Shown in pieces: positions 33,827 to 42,436 of a stretch of DNA of 64,000 nucleotides. A program made the translations under genes and the position numbers. The stretch comes from Dipteris shenzhenensis. Its lineage: Eukaryota; Polypodiophyta; Polypodiopsida; Gleicheniales. Under the pieces are notes generated by a model. The model made no database searches and was not told the origin of the DNA. It was given only the letters and a program-made list of their open reading frames with translations. Position 1 is the first letter of the stretch. Each line of letters begins with the position of its first letter. The stretch is taken from the NCBI GenBank assembly GCA_047967505.1, contig CM106541.1; one strand, given 5' to 3'.

Positions 33827-36202
33827 GTTAAACAACCAGAAAAGCCTGCCAAATGTAACAGTAGGAAATCTCGCTCGAAGCCTCTGTCGGATGAGAGCGA
33901 TGAAGTCAGAAGTCTGTGGACATAACCAAAAGATGTGCAGCACATATTCAGTAGGGTGTAAGCATCTGTGACAAACAGCCGGAGCAATATGTCTGTGTGC
34001 AAGTACCTGACCAGATGGAAAAATGCCAAGCAGGACTGGCCAAAGGAAAAGCTGTTGTCGAAGAGGGACTTTGTAATGCCAAAGGAGACGCAGCCTTTTT
34101 CTCCACCACTTTAGTGGGCGATCCATATGCCAAACAGTATTTGCTCTTTCAGAAATCCAAGGCGGAAATAATAGCACTTTATACAGTGATGGCACTGTGA
34201 TATGTGAGAGCTTCAAGGGACGGGCTGAAGAGGAGGAAGAGCGTAAAATCCAATCCTCAAGCCTATTCTGAAGTTCCAAGCGAGGTACCGGCAAAAACGG
34301 TTGAAGCATTACTGAAATCCTATGCCATAAAGGACGATAATGAGCTCCCAAACCGTATTTGCTGGCAGCCATAGAAAAAGATAAGAGTGTGCCATCATCC
34401 TGAAGAACGTCTTGGTTCTTGAATGGCCAAAGAAGGGTGGAATACTTTAGACCAATAAAGATTCTCAGCCCTCAAAGAGTTTCCCGACAAAGAATCTCGA
34501 CCATGCCATTCCAAGTGGGATAAGATATGTTTCCAATCGAGAAGCAGGCGAGAAACAAAAGGGAAGCCTCTGATCTTGCCTTGGAAAGAGCCAAATATGA
34601 AATCCCACTGAGTAGGCTGCCAATGCCCAAAGGCAGAAGTATGAATATGTAATAAGAGAGAGCGGATCATGAAAGCCCAAGGCTGATCTCCTTGCATAAA
34701 CTGCAACATCATTTTTCCTCTATGAGCAAGTAAATGCATTTGAATATTGAGAATGTTCAGACCCCCGTGCATCTTTGGAGAACAGAGACGATGCATAGAG
34801 AGTAATTTGAGACTTTTCTTGCCATTTTTTGCACACCAGAAAATTTCCATGATAGCTGACATAAAGGAATTCAGCTCTGCCTTAGTGAACATAATGAGAG
34901 GCAGATAAAATTGTATGTATGCTATCAAAATGGATTGTGCGATTCGCAAACGAACATGCAGTGGCCAAGTTGCAAGCTTCCAATATTCAAGTTTTGCCCT
35001 CAACTTTGTCAACACCCAATCAGTTTGTTGGAACGGGTGAGTTCCCAACCTAGAGGATAGCCAAGATGTCGAATAAATTGAGAAGCGGGGACAATTTCCC
35101 CGGGCCACAGAAGACTATGCCATTCCTGTTCATGCAACGGCAATAATTTTGATTTCTGAAAATTTACCCGAAGACCAGCAGCCAATCCATATGTAGAAAG
35201 AGCCTGCATAATCATTGACAGATCACTCCGAGTATTTTTTGGGGTAAAGAATGAATCATCAGCATATGCCTGAGCGATCATGCTGTGACTGCCAGCAATC
35301 TCCAAACCATGCAACTGGTCAGTGTCCAAAAGGTGGTCCAGATATTGAAGCATTGGATGAGTGGCTATGGCAAAAAGTAAAGCACTTAGGGGACATCCTT
35401 GCCTAACAGATCAACCAAGAGTCCAGGATGTAGAAATATCCCCTGAAAGTATGCAGGCAACTTTACTATCTTGACATAACCAAGTGATGACTTGCTGCAT
35501 TTTTGTGCCAAATCCCAATGCCTGCATAGTCGATGAAATAAAATCCCACTTAACAGTATCAAAGGCTTTGGCAATATCAACTTGCAATAATAAAACATCC
35601 TGCTGCGTGTATTTGGCATATTCAATGCCAACATAGGCATTAGCAATGTTATCTGTGATATGCCTACGCGGGACAAAACCATATTGAGCAGGATGCAACC
35701 CATCATGTAAAAACCCTTTCAGCCGATCGACAATCATTTTTGTAGTGACTTTGTAAATGACTGGCATAAGGGTGATAGGTCTCCAGTTTGCCAAAGATTC
35801 ACAAATTTGTTTTTTTGGAAGGAGTTTAACAAGACCTCTCTTCCATGTGTCTGGCATTTTTTGATTTTTCCATGCAGCATTCACCTTATGTAGCAATGTA
35901 TGCTTCAAAAGAGGCCAATATTCTAGAAAAAACTCAACTGTAAGACCATCCCATCCTGGAGATTTCCATCTGCTGCAAGATTTGATTGCATCTGACAGTT
36001 CTCTCTCAGTAAAAGGTTCCTCCAATTCCAAAGCTTGAGTAGTGGAAATAATGGGAGAAACATGCTGCAACAGTAAATTTCTTGCAATCAAAGCTTGTTG
36101 TGAGGGAGGAACTGTAGAACCAAATTGTTGAGAGAAATGATGCACACAAATAGAAGAAAGTTGTGACTGCGAGGTGGTCCATGATCCATCAGGCATAAGC
36201 AC
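33827..36202 (-). pseudogene. LINE-B1 ORF2 reverse transcriptase part, decayed
   Basis: On the minus strand: LTVEFFLEYWPLLKHTLLHKVN, LANWRPITLMPVIYKVTTKMIVDRL, QYGFVPRRHITDNIANAYVGIEYAKYTQQD, DIAKAFDTVKWDFI, then the catalytic AQAYADDSFFTPKNT (about 35250). Thumb (HLGYPLGWELT, HVRLRIAQSILIAYIQFYLPL) and the C-terminal zinc region CHRCLHPTEYVLHIFWLC (about 33960-33905) follow. Frameshifts occur near 35390, 35060 and 34390. The EN-RT linker is missing at the 36.2 kb breakpoint, where a gag-only LTR element now lies. Confidence 0.93.
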
Positions 36203-36229
36203 CCTGCAAATCCGTTCCTGTTCAGGTTG

Positions 36230-36705
36230 CCTCTACTGCTGTAGATCTGCCCGCCATTTCTGCCCCGATTTCGTGAGCTGAAGGAGCTGCCCACGACTTT
36301 CTGAAGCTGCTGCCAGTATCTTTCTGTTCGAAACAATGGAGGAGCTGAAGCTGTTCTATCTCTGCCCAACCTGCATCAGGCCGCCCCTTTTTCGCCCACG
36401 TGCTACCCTGATGCTTCCCGTGTTGCTGCTCTCCTTGGCTGCCTTCTTCATCGACTCAAGGGGCTGTCTCTGCCTGGGATTTATTGCGCATCATCTAGAG
36501 GCAGCTGCAGATCGACTTTCCTCTTGTTAACGAGCTATTTGCTGCATTCAGTTCTGCCATCACTTCCTCTTTCTCACTTCCTCTTGAAGAGTCTACAAGT
36601 GGTGAGCGAGCCGGCTTCTTGGATCTCTTCTTTCATTCATTTCTGCAATATTATAAGGGAATAGACACTGCCCTTGCATCTTAGCAAGAGGTAAGACCTT
36701 CCCAC
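36230..36705 (+). other. Leader of the gag-only LTR element (5' LTR absent)
   Basis: CTG/GCTG-rich sequence lies between the LINE-B1 breakpoint and the gag ATG. A 5' LTR copy of the 37763-38046 LTR is not present, so a deletion removed it together with roughly 0.3 kb of LINE-B1 (the EN-RT linker present in LINE-D1 at 55082-55396). Confidence 0.5.
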
Positions 36706-37551
36706 ATGGCCTCTTCTACTCATTCTCTCATGTCTATCGACAAATTCAATGGGTCCAACTTTCATACTTGGCAAATCAAAATCAAGTGCCATCTTATGAA
36801 AGAAGGTCTTTGGGACGTTGTTCACCGTGCTGCTCCCGAAGATTCCGACATTGAGCAAGTTGTCACTTATGTTTCCACTGCCAAGAACGACAAAGCCTAT
36901 GCTATCATCTTGCTCGGTCTTGGAGATGATTACATTCATCACATCTCCGACATACAATCTGCTTCTCAAGCATGGATCACTTTGGATACCCTTTTTGGAC
37001 CCCGATCTAAAAACTCTAAGATTGCACTTATGATCTCATTCTTTGATCTACATATGCAGGAGGGAGCTACTATAGCCTCTCATGTCAATTATCTTCGCAG
37101 TCTTATGGTTCAGCTTGCATCAGTGAAGTCCCCCATCTCCGAAGATATTGCTATTGCTGTGCTTCTCAAAAGCTTACCTGACACCTATGCTACTCTTGTC
37201 ACTACCTTCAAGTATCACAATAATCCTACTCTTGAAGGTATCATCAATGCTCTCCAAGAAGAAGAAAGAACTCAACAACGAAAGGTAACTGACACTGCAT
37301 TTTTAGCAAAGAAAGGAAGTTCTAAGGTAAGAAAGCCTTGCACCCATTGTGGCAAAACTAATCATATGGAGAAGGACTGCTTCAAGGCTCATCCATGCAC
37401 CATTTGTGGCCGTGATAATCACTGGGAGAAGGACTGCTACTCCAAACCCTCTACATCAGCCCCTGCATCTACCTCTGCCCATGTTGCTACAACATCTCCA
37501 TCAGCAGATCTTGCTGTTCCTTCCGCATATGATGAGAAGTGGGCTTTCTGA
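36706..37551 (+). CDS. Copia-type gag (UBN2-like) with two zinc knuckles, gag-only element
   Basis: This intact 281-residue frame encodes a nucleocapsid-type protein. It opens MASSTHSLMSIDKFNGSNFHTWQIKIK, the standard copia gag N-terminus (W..W/K block). It continues with the conserved ALQEEE(R) segment (about residues 183-189) and two CCHC knuckles, CTHCGKTNHMEKDC (about 211) and CTICGRDNHWEKDC (about 230). It ends DEKWAF followed by TGA, at the point where copia polyproteins normally run into protease (DSGA). Only 211 bp separate the stop from the 3' LTR, so protease, integrase and RT are absent. This is the structure of non-autonomous gag-only elements (TR-GAG type), although a pol deletion is the alternative. 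A related frame with the same ending lies at 62105-62593. Confidence 0.88.
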   Translation: MASSTHSLMSIDKFNGSNFHTWQIKIKCHLMKEGLWDVVHRAAPEDSDIEQVVTYVSTAKNDKAYAIILLGLGDDYIHHISDIQSASQAWITLDTLFGPRSKNSKIALMISFFDLHMQEGATIASHVNYLRSLMVQLASVKSPISEDIAIAVLLKSLPDTYATLVTTFKYHNNPTLEGIINALQEEERTQQRKVTDTAFLAKKGSSKVRKPCTHCGKTNHMEKDCFKAHPCTICGRDNHWEKDCYSKPSTSAPASTSAHVATTSPSADLAVPSAYDEKWAF

Positions 37552-37762
37552 TTACTTCATATTTCTTGTCTACCACTTTGACCACCGATGATGTAGGTCA
37601 AGGGGTTCTAGTGTCTTACTCATTCTGCTTTTGGACTTGAGGAGGGGTGTCTCAGGATCTTTGTCTGTCATGTCTTCTGTCTTGTCTCTCAGTCTATCGG
37701 TCTTTATGTCTGTCTTCTAGTCTTGTCTTTCTGTCTTCCTCCTAGTGTCCACTTAAGGAGGG

Positions 37763-38046
37763 TGTTGGAAATAAGTGCACACTATTTCCCTAGTCTACAT
37801 TTGTCTAGTCTCAGTTTAGTCTTTGTGTCTTGAGTGTGTGCCATGTGGCACCTCTACAATTATCCCATAAGCACTCTTGCTCTATGTCTTGTACTTTGGC
37901 CCATATATTCATGGGTCACATCATTGCAATCCATCTAGCTTGTGTCTTGTCTACACTCATCTACAAGGTAACTCTTTGTCTTTCAATCTTGTTCTTATTT
38001 TACTTCTAGTTTTCTAGTTTCTAGCTCTTGCTTTTATATTCCTACA
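37763..38046 (+). mobile_element. 3' LTR of the gag-only element (284 bp) with polypurine tract
   Basis: The polypurine tract AAGGAGGG (37755-37762) is followed by TGTTGGAAAT. The LTR ends TATTCCTACA, giving imperfect terminal inverted repeats TGTTGGAA/TTCCTACA. LINE-B1 endonuclease sequence resumes directly after it (GTTGCAAGTAGC). Confidence 0.82.
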
Positions 38047-38824
38047 GTTGCAAGTAGCTATTGTTCACGATCAGATGTCGCCTTTGTGGCAATCTATCAT
38101 CTGGCATATCATGAAAGGATAACTGCAACCATAGAGGTGCATGATCAGAATGCACAAAGGCATAGTCAATCCACATTTTGCATGTAAAATCCCCATTTTG
38201 TTGCGGAGCTATACTATACCATCGATCCAGACGTGCCTGATAAGAAGAAAGAGCATTATGTTGGAATGTGTATCCAGGTGACAAAGGCTGCAATTCCTTC
38301 CAAAGGTCCACCAAATCCAGATGCATCAGTAATTGAGACCATGCATGCCTTTCAGGGATTAACATATGAGTATGTCTGGAGGTATTGTCACCCTGTTGAG
38401 GAGCATTATTGAAATCCCCACATATAAAGGCATGATATCTCCATGGATATTGCTGCATGGCATCCCAAATTTCAGTTCTTTCTCTAGAGGATTGAGGTGC
38501 ATAAACAGAGGCAAATTCAAATACCTCTCCTCGAATAATGCATTGAAGAACAAGCCATCTGCCTTTGTTGTCATTTAGGGCAATAACGGGTTGAAGCTCA
38601 TGTTTGATCAAAATGACCACCCCTGAGAAAGATTGCTCTCCAGCATAGAAAATGTCATAGCCATAGTAGTGTCTTGTCTTTGCAGCATAGACATGTTGGT
38701 TGTGTTCTTGTAATGCCACTATGTCAGGCTGAAATCTATTGATGTACAGCCACACTGTTTTCCATTTCCTACTGTCACACATCCCCTGGACATTGAGTGT
38801 AAAGCATTTGATATGAGCAGTCAT
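38047..38824 (-). pseudogene. LINE-B1 ORF2 endonuclease part
   Basis: This is an APE-type endonuclease for target nicking. The frame begins at 38824 (MTAHIKCFTLNVQGMCDSRKW) and shows the conserved active-site blocks: N-terminal TLNVQG, PDIVALQEHNQ with catalytic Glu, FICGDFNNAPQQGD, ARLDRWYS and SDHAPLWL. The start lies 56 bp downstream of the ORF1 stop, the same spacing as in LINE-B2. It is open to the insertion breakpoint at 38046. On its own it is a fragment of ORF2, separated from RT by the gag-only element. Confidence 0.92.
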
Positions 38825-38880
38825 ATTTACAGATATTTATAGCAATATAACAACTATCTACAACAGCAAATTTCATGATG

Positions 38881-40116
38881 TCAGCCCTGCATTTCTATCT
38901 CAGGGTCAATGCTTCTCCCTAGAGAAGAAATATCGACCTGAGGAGTAGACAACAAAGCAGCAACCTCTTCTTCAGGGAAGAGTGCTCTGCTAGCTGTCAC
39001 TGCAGCCCATGTGATCCCAATTCCTGTATTGACCTCTGGGGTGTTTCCACTAGAAGACGCACCATTCCAAGTGCGAGGGGGGGGAAGTCTTCTAGCAGAA
39101 ATAACTTTTCTTGGACTTTGCCATCCATCGGTTGGAGGTTTCTGTCCTTTTGCCGAGGGTTGAATAGCAGGAGGTGAATGTGAAGAAACATTCCCATTTG
39201 AAACCACTGGAGCTTTGCCTTTATCTTGAATTCCAGCAAACTGTCTACTACCTTTGTTTTTATTTGCAATAGTAGTAGGAGCATCTTTAGTGGGCATTTG
39301 AACCGGCAAAGCAGTAGGAGGCATTTTATGCTGATTCATTGGACACTGTGAAGCCATGTGTCCAAATTTTTTGCAGTCAAAACAAGCCCCTGCAAATAGT
39401 CCCCATTTCAGTTTGTAAAAGGCACTTCCCATGTCCACATTATTCACCGTGACTGAATAAGAGTCAGGTGTGGGATTATCAGTATCCCAAAGAATGCAAA
39501 ATCGATTTGAGTTGCCATTAGGCCGTGGTGGGCAGACCACTTTGCCTAAAGAAGCTGCAATTTTAGGCAAGAGTGATGCCATGCATTGTGCCAAGTCTAC
39601 AACTTCAACCCAGACCGGGCATATGTGTCGGATTAAAGCCTGATAATCCCTTGTGGGAGACCATGGCAATACATGCACCATTTTCTGCCCAAAAAAAAGA
39701 GGCAAATGTTCCAAAAGCATTTGTCTGTGTAGCTCATCCACCATAATAACCTCAAAAAAACCCCTGGTTGCATAGTGCACTTTGCGAACAAACGAGCCAG
39801 CCAGTGTGCGAGCCAACCAGGTGCCTATCTCTGCAGCAGGTGGCATCCGGCCTGGAAAAAATAAAATGACTGCATTTTTAGCATATTCTCTGATAGGATC
39901 CACAATTTCATCTACTTCCACCATGAGGCCAACTGATGGAACCGAGTCTTTCCACTCTTTTCTTGTGTCTGCAAATCCTTCATGCATGACATCATAGACC
40001 AGTTGGGCCTCAAGAGTATCATGTACCGAGTCATGCTGACCCTCAACCTGCTTTTGCTTCTTGCAGTGAACCGAACGTTCCTTTTGAAATGTCTTTTCAT
40101 AGGAATATTCAGCCAT
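38881..40116 (-). CDS. LINE-B1 ORF1, 411 residues, intact
   Basis: This is an RNA-binding chaperone-type protein of a plant L1-like LINE. It starts at 40116 (MAEYSYEKTFQKERS) and ends at 38881 without breaks. The centre carries a CCHC knuckle CFDCKKFGHMASQC at about residues 242-256 (C-x2-C-x4-H-x4-C). Before it, the DUF4283-like fold region shows AAEIGTWLARTLAGSFVRKVHYATRGFFEVIM. The C-terminal third is Pro/Ser-rich with TDGWQSPRKVISARRLPPPRTW. LINE-B2 has a partner of the same length (50416-51651) with high identity, so the ORF has been kept open. LINE-A2 lies 9 bp upstream, in the 5' UTR. Confidence 0.9.
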   Translation of the reverse strand: MAEYSYEKTFQKERSVHCKKQKQVEGQHDSVHDTLEAQLVYDVMHEGFADTRKEWKDSVPSVGLMVEVDEIVDPIREYAKNAVILFFPGRMPPAAEIGTWLARTLAGSFVRKVHYATRGFFEVIMVDELHRQMLLEHLPLFFGQKMVHVLPWSPTRDYQALIRHICPVWVEVVDLAQCMASLLPKIAASLGKVVCPPRPNGNSNRFCILWDTDNPTPDSYSVTVNNVDMGSAFYKLKWGLFAGACFDCKKFGHMASQCPMNQHKMPPTALPVQMPTKDAPTTIANKNKGSRQFAGIQDKGKAPVVSNGNVSSHSPPAIQPSAKGQKPPTDGWQSPRKVISARRLPPPRTWNGASSSGNTPEVNTGIGITWAAVTASRALFPEEEVAALLSTPQVDISSLGRSIDPEIEMQG

Positions 40117-40124
40117 AGCTTTGT

Positions 40125-40138
40125 AAAAAGTGGAACTC
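40125..40138. repeat. Target-site duplication of LINE-A2, left copy
   Basis: AAAAAGTGGAACTC is repeated at 46878-46891, on the far side of the LINE-A2 poly(A). The empty-site equivalent in LINE-B2 is near 51653-51680. Confidence 0.9.
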
Positions 40139-40894
40139 GGTTGAGCTGCTGCTCCTCCCCGTTCCCCTGCTGCTCCCCCTCCCTCAGCCCGTCTCTCTCC
40201 CCCCTCAGCCTGTCCCTAGCCCCTCCCTGCTGCTTCCCCCCCTCCCCCCCTGCTGCTCCGCCCCCTCCCCCTGCCTGTCCCTCACTCCCTCCCTCTGTTC
40301 CCTGCTTCCGCCCCCTCCCCCTTGCTGTCCCGCCCCCTCTCCCTGCCTCCGTCCCCTCCCCCCTGCTGCTCCGCTCCCTCTCCCTGCCTCCGCCCCTCCC
40401 CCCTGCTGCTCCCCTCTGCCCCCTGCTGTCCCGCCCCCTCTCCCTGCTGCTCCGTCCCCTCCCCCCTTGCTCCGCCCCCTCTCCCTGCTGCTCCCCCTCT
40501 CCCCCTGCCTCCGCCCCTTCCCCCCTGCTGCTACGCTCCCTCTCCCTGCTGTCCCGCCCCCTCTCCTGCTGTCCCGCCCCCTCCCCTGCTGCTCCGCTCC
40601 CTCTCCCTGCTGTCCCGCCCCCTCTCCTGCTGTCCCGCCCCCTCCCCTGCTGTCCCGCCCCCTCCCTGCTTGCTCTCTCGCCCCCTCTCCTCCTCTCACT
40701 CCTCCCTTTCTTCTCCTCTCCCTTCCCCTCCCTCCTTGCCCCTCTCCCCTCTCAGCCTTAGCCCCTCTCCTCCTTCCCTCCCCTTCCCCCCTGCTTCCTC
40801 CTAGCCTCCTTTCCCCTCCCTTGCCCCTCGCAGTTTTTTGGAACGGAAGGAGCCTTTTTTCCTGTTCGAGTCGGCCTCCTCACCTTGATTGGCG
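40139..40894 (+). promoter_or_regulatory. LINE-A2 5' UTR, pyrimidine-rich monomer repeats
   Basis: About 750 bp run from the target duplication to ORF1. It is dominated by C and T, with many copies of CCCTGCTG(C/T)(T/C)CCGCCCCCTCTC, roughly 20-25 bp each, densest at about 40320-40670. Internal promoters are expected in LINE 5' UTRs, and monomer-type promoter repeats are known in other L1 lineages. A promoter role here is inference from position. Confidence 0.7.
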
Positions 40895-42436
40895 ATGGAT
40901 TCCCCGTCAGCCAATCCTACTCCATCTCCACCGGCCGCGAAAACTATCACATTCTCTAAAGACGAGTTGCAGCAGCTCAGGAACGATGTAGAGATTGAGT
41001 GCTCTACCACTTTGTTAGCACGCATCTTCGGGTCTCACCCTTCCAGATCCCAAGCCAGAGACTGGATGCTTGCGGCTCTCCCCCCAGACCTCGCTCCTCG
41101 ATTGGTAGATGTTCGCCTTCTGGGACGAGGTTTCTTCCAGGTTGTTTTTGACACTCCAGAGGCTGCGAGCACTGTGCTCAAGGCCGAGCTTTTACACCTG
41201 GGACACAGGAAGATCTTCTTTGAAGCCTTTCACCTTGGTTTCGACCCAGTTGAGGCAGATAAGAAATTCTTTTCGCTCTTCATCAGGTTCCCCGGGCTTC
41301 CCCAGGTCTACTATCGACTTCTCTCTGTTATTGGGGAGCATTTTGGCGTAGTTGCTGAGATCCCACCCCTCCCTGGGTTGCCATTGACTGCAGCAGAGGC
41401 AACCAAGGCTGATGGGGTTCCTAGAGTTAGGGTCCTTTGCAAGGATCCTAACCTCGAGATGGACCACGTCATGATACAGCGCCCGGATGGTTCCTTTTTT
41501 CGCCAGAGAGTGGAGATTTCAGGCAGGCAGGACCAGTGCAGGATTTGTAGGACCTCGGGACACTTTGCCAGGGATTGTCCCAGAAAGAAGAAAAGGCCTA
41601 AGAAGACCTCTGGTACAGCTACCGCCTCAGGGCATCGACAGGGGGGACAGGGGGGGAGATTAGACCCGGCACTTGCCCCTCGACCTCGACAGAGGGGTGG
41701 TACAGGTCCAGCTCCTGCTCCTCATTCTTCACGTGGCGGTCCTGCTCAGTCAGGTGGTGGTACAGGTCCAGTACCTATTCCTCGGCCTCACCAGGGGGGT
41801 GGTACAGGTCCTGCTCCTCGACCCCCACCTCCCTCAGGCACACGTGACGCTTTACAGTGGGTTCCAGTACGTGTGCAGGTCCCTCCTTCAGTTCACGAGG
41901 GTACCTTAGTAGATTCTGCTTCACCTCGAGCTGTCCTTCCTGTCTCACCTTGCACAGTCCGAGACGCTGAAGCTTCGACCTCCTCCCCAGTTGCAGCTTC
42001 TTCCTTAGATCCAGCACTGCCAGATGTTCCTCTTGAGGACGGAGAGATTTCCGCAGCTGGGCAGACACCGGGTAGAGAGCCTTCCTCACTCCCTCCCTTG
42101 GACAGGGGGAAGGGGATAGCTTACACTGTTGATCCTCTTCCCTCACAAGGGATCCTTCGTACTCCGGTGTCTGGATTGCTCCACAGGAACTCATTTTTAG
42201 CCTTGGCAGAGAGTTCAGATTTCCCAGAGGAGGAGTTTGTTCCCGCTACTTTTGGGGAGCCAGTGGTTGGATTTCCTATTGACAGGGCTTCTTCTTCAGG
42301 TGCCAGGATTCTTTCCCCTATTGACTTTCCTCCACTGGGTTCCTTCCCTCCATCCAGGAGGTCTTCCCCTGTTGAGGGGTTTGTTTCCGCCACTAGGTCG
42401 GGTAAGGTGTTCCACTCTACATCCTCCCGTCGATGA
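40895..42436 (+). CDS. LINE-A2 ORF1, nucleic-acid-binding protein, intact
   Basis: The frame starts at ATG 40895 (GGCGATGG context, MDSPSANPTPS); an in-frame TTG lies two codons upstream. The N-terminal half resembles the DUF4283-type domain of plant LINE ORF1 (VRLLGRGFFQVVFDTPEAASTV, FEAFHLGFDP, FSLFIRFPGLPQVYY). A CCHC knuckle CRICRTSGHFARDC sits at about residues 215-229, followed by basic PRKKKRPKK. After it come Gly/Pro repeats of GGGTGPAPAP type and a Pro-rich tail. It terminates TGA at 42434-42436, overlapping the ORF2 start in ATGA. The protein should coat element RNA. No frame lesions are seen. Confidence 0.92.
   Translation: MDSPSANPTPSPPAAKTITFSKDELQQLRNDVEIECSTTLLARIFGSHPSRSQARDWMLAALPPDLAPRLVDVRLLGRGFFQVVFDTPEAASTVLKAELLHLGHRKIFFEAFHLGFDPVEADKKFFSLFIRFPGLPQVYYRLLSVIGEHFGVVAEIPPLPGLPLTAAEATKADGVPRVRVLCKDPNLEMDHVMIQRPDGSFFRQRVEISGRQDQCRICRTSGHFARDCPRKKKRPKKTSGTATASGHRQGGQGGRLDPALAPRPRQRGGTGPAPAPHSSRGGPAQSGGGTGPVPIPRPHQGGGTGPAPRPPPPSGTRDALQWVPVRVQVPPSVHEGTLVDSASPRAVLPVSPCTVRDAEASTSSPVAASSLDPALPDVPLEDGEISAAGQTPGREPSSLPPLDRGKGIAYTVDPLPSQGILRTPVSGLLHRNSFLALAESSDFPEEEFVPATFGEPVVGFPIDRASSSGARILSPIDFPPLGSFPPSRRSSPVEGFVSATRSGKVFHSTSSRR

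Noticed and set aside
40205-40804. Long frames on both strands in the LINE-A2 5' UTR (Pro/Leu-rich and Gly/Arg-rich)
   Set aside because: Created by C/T monomer repeats; not supported by start context, homology or position.
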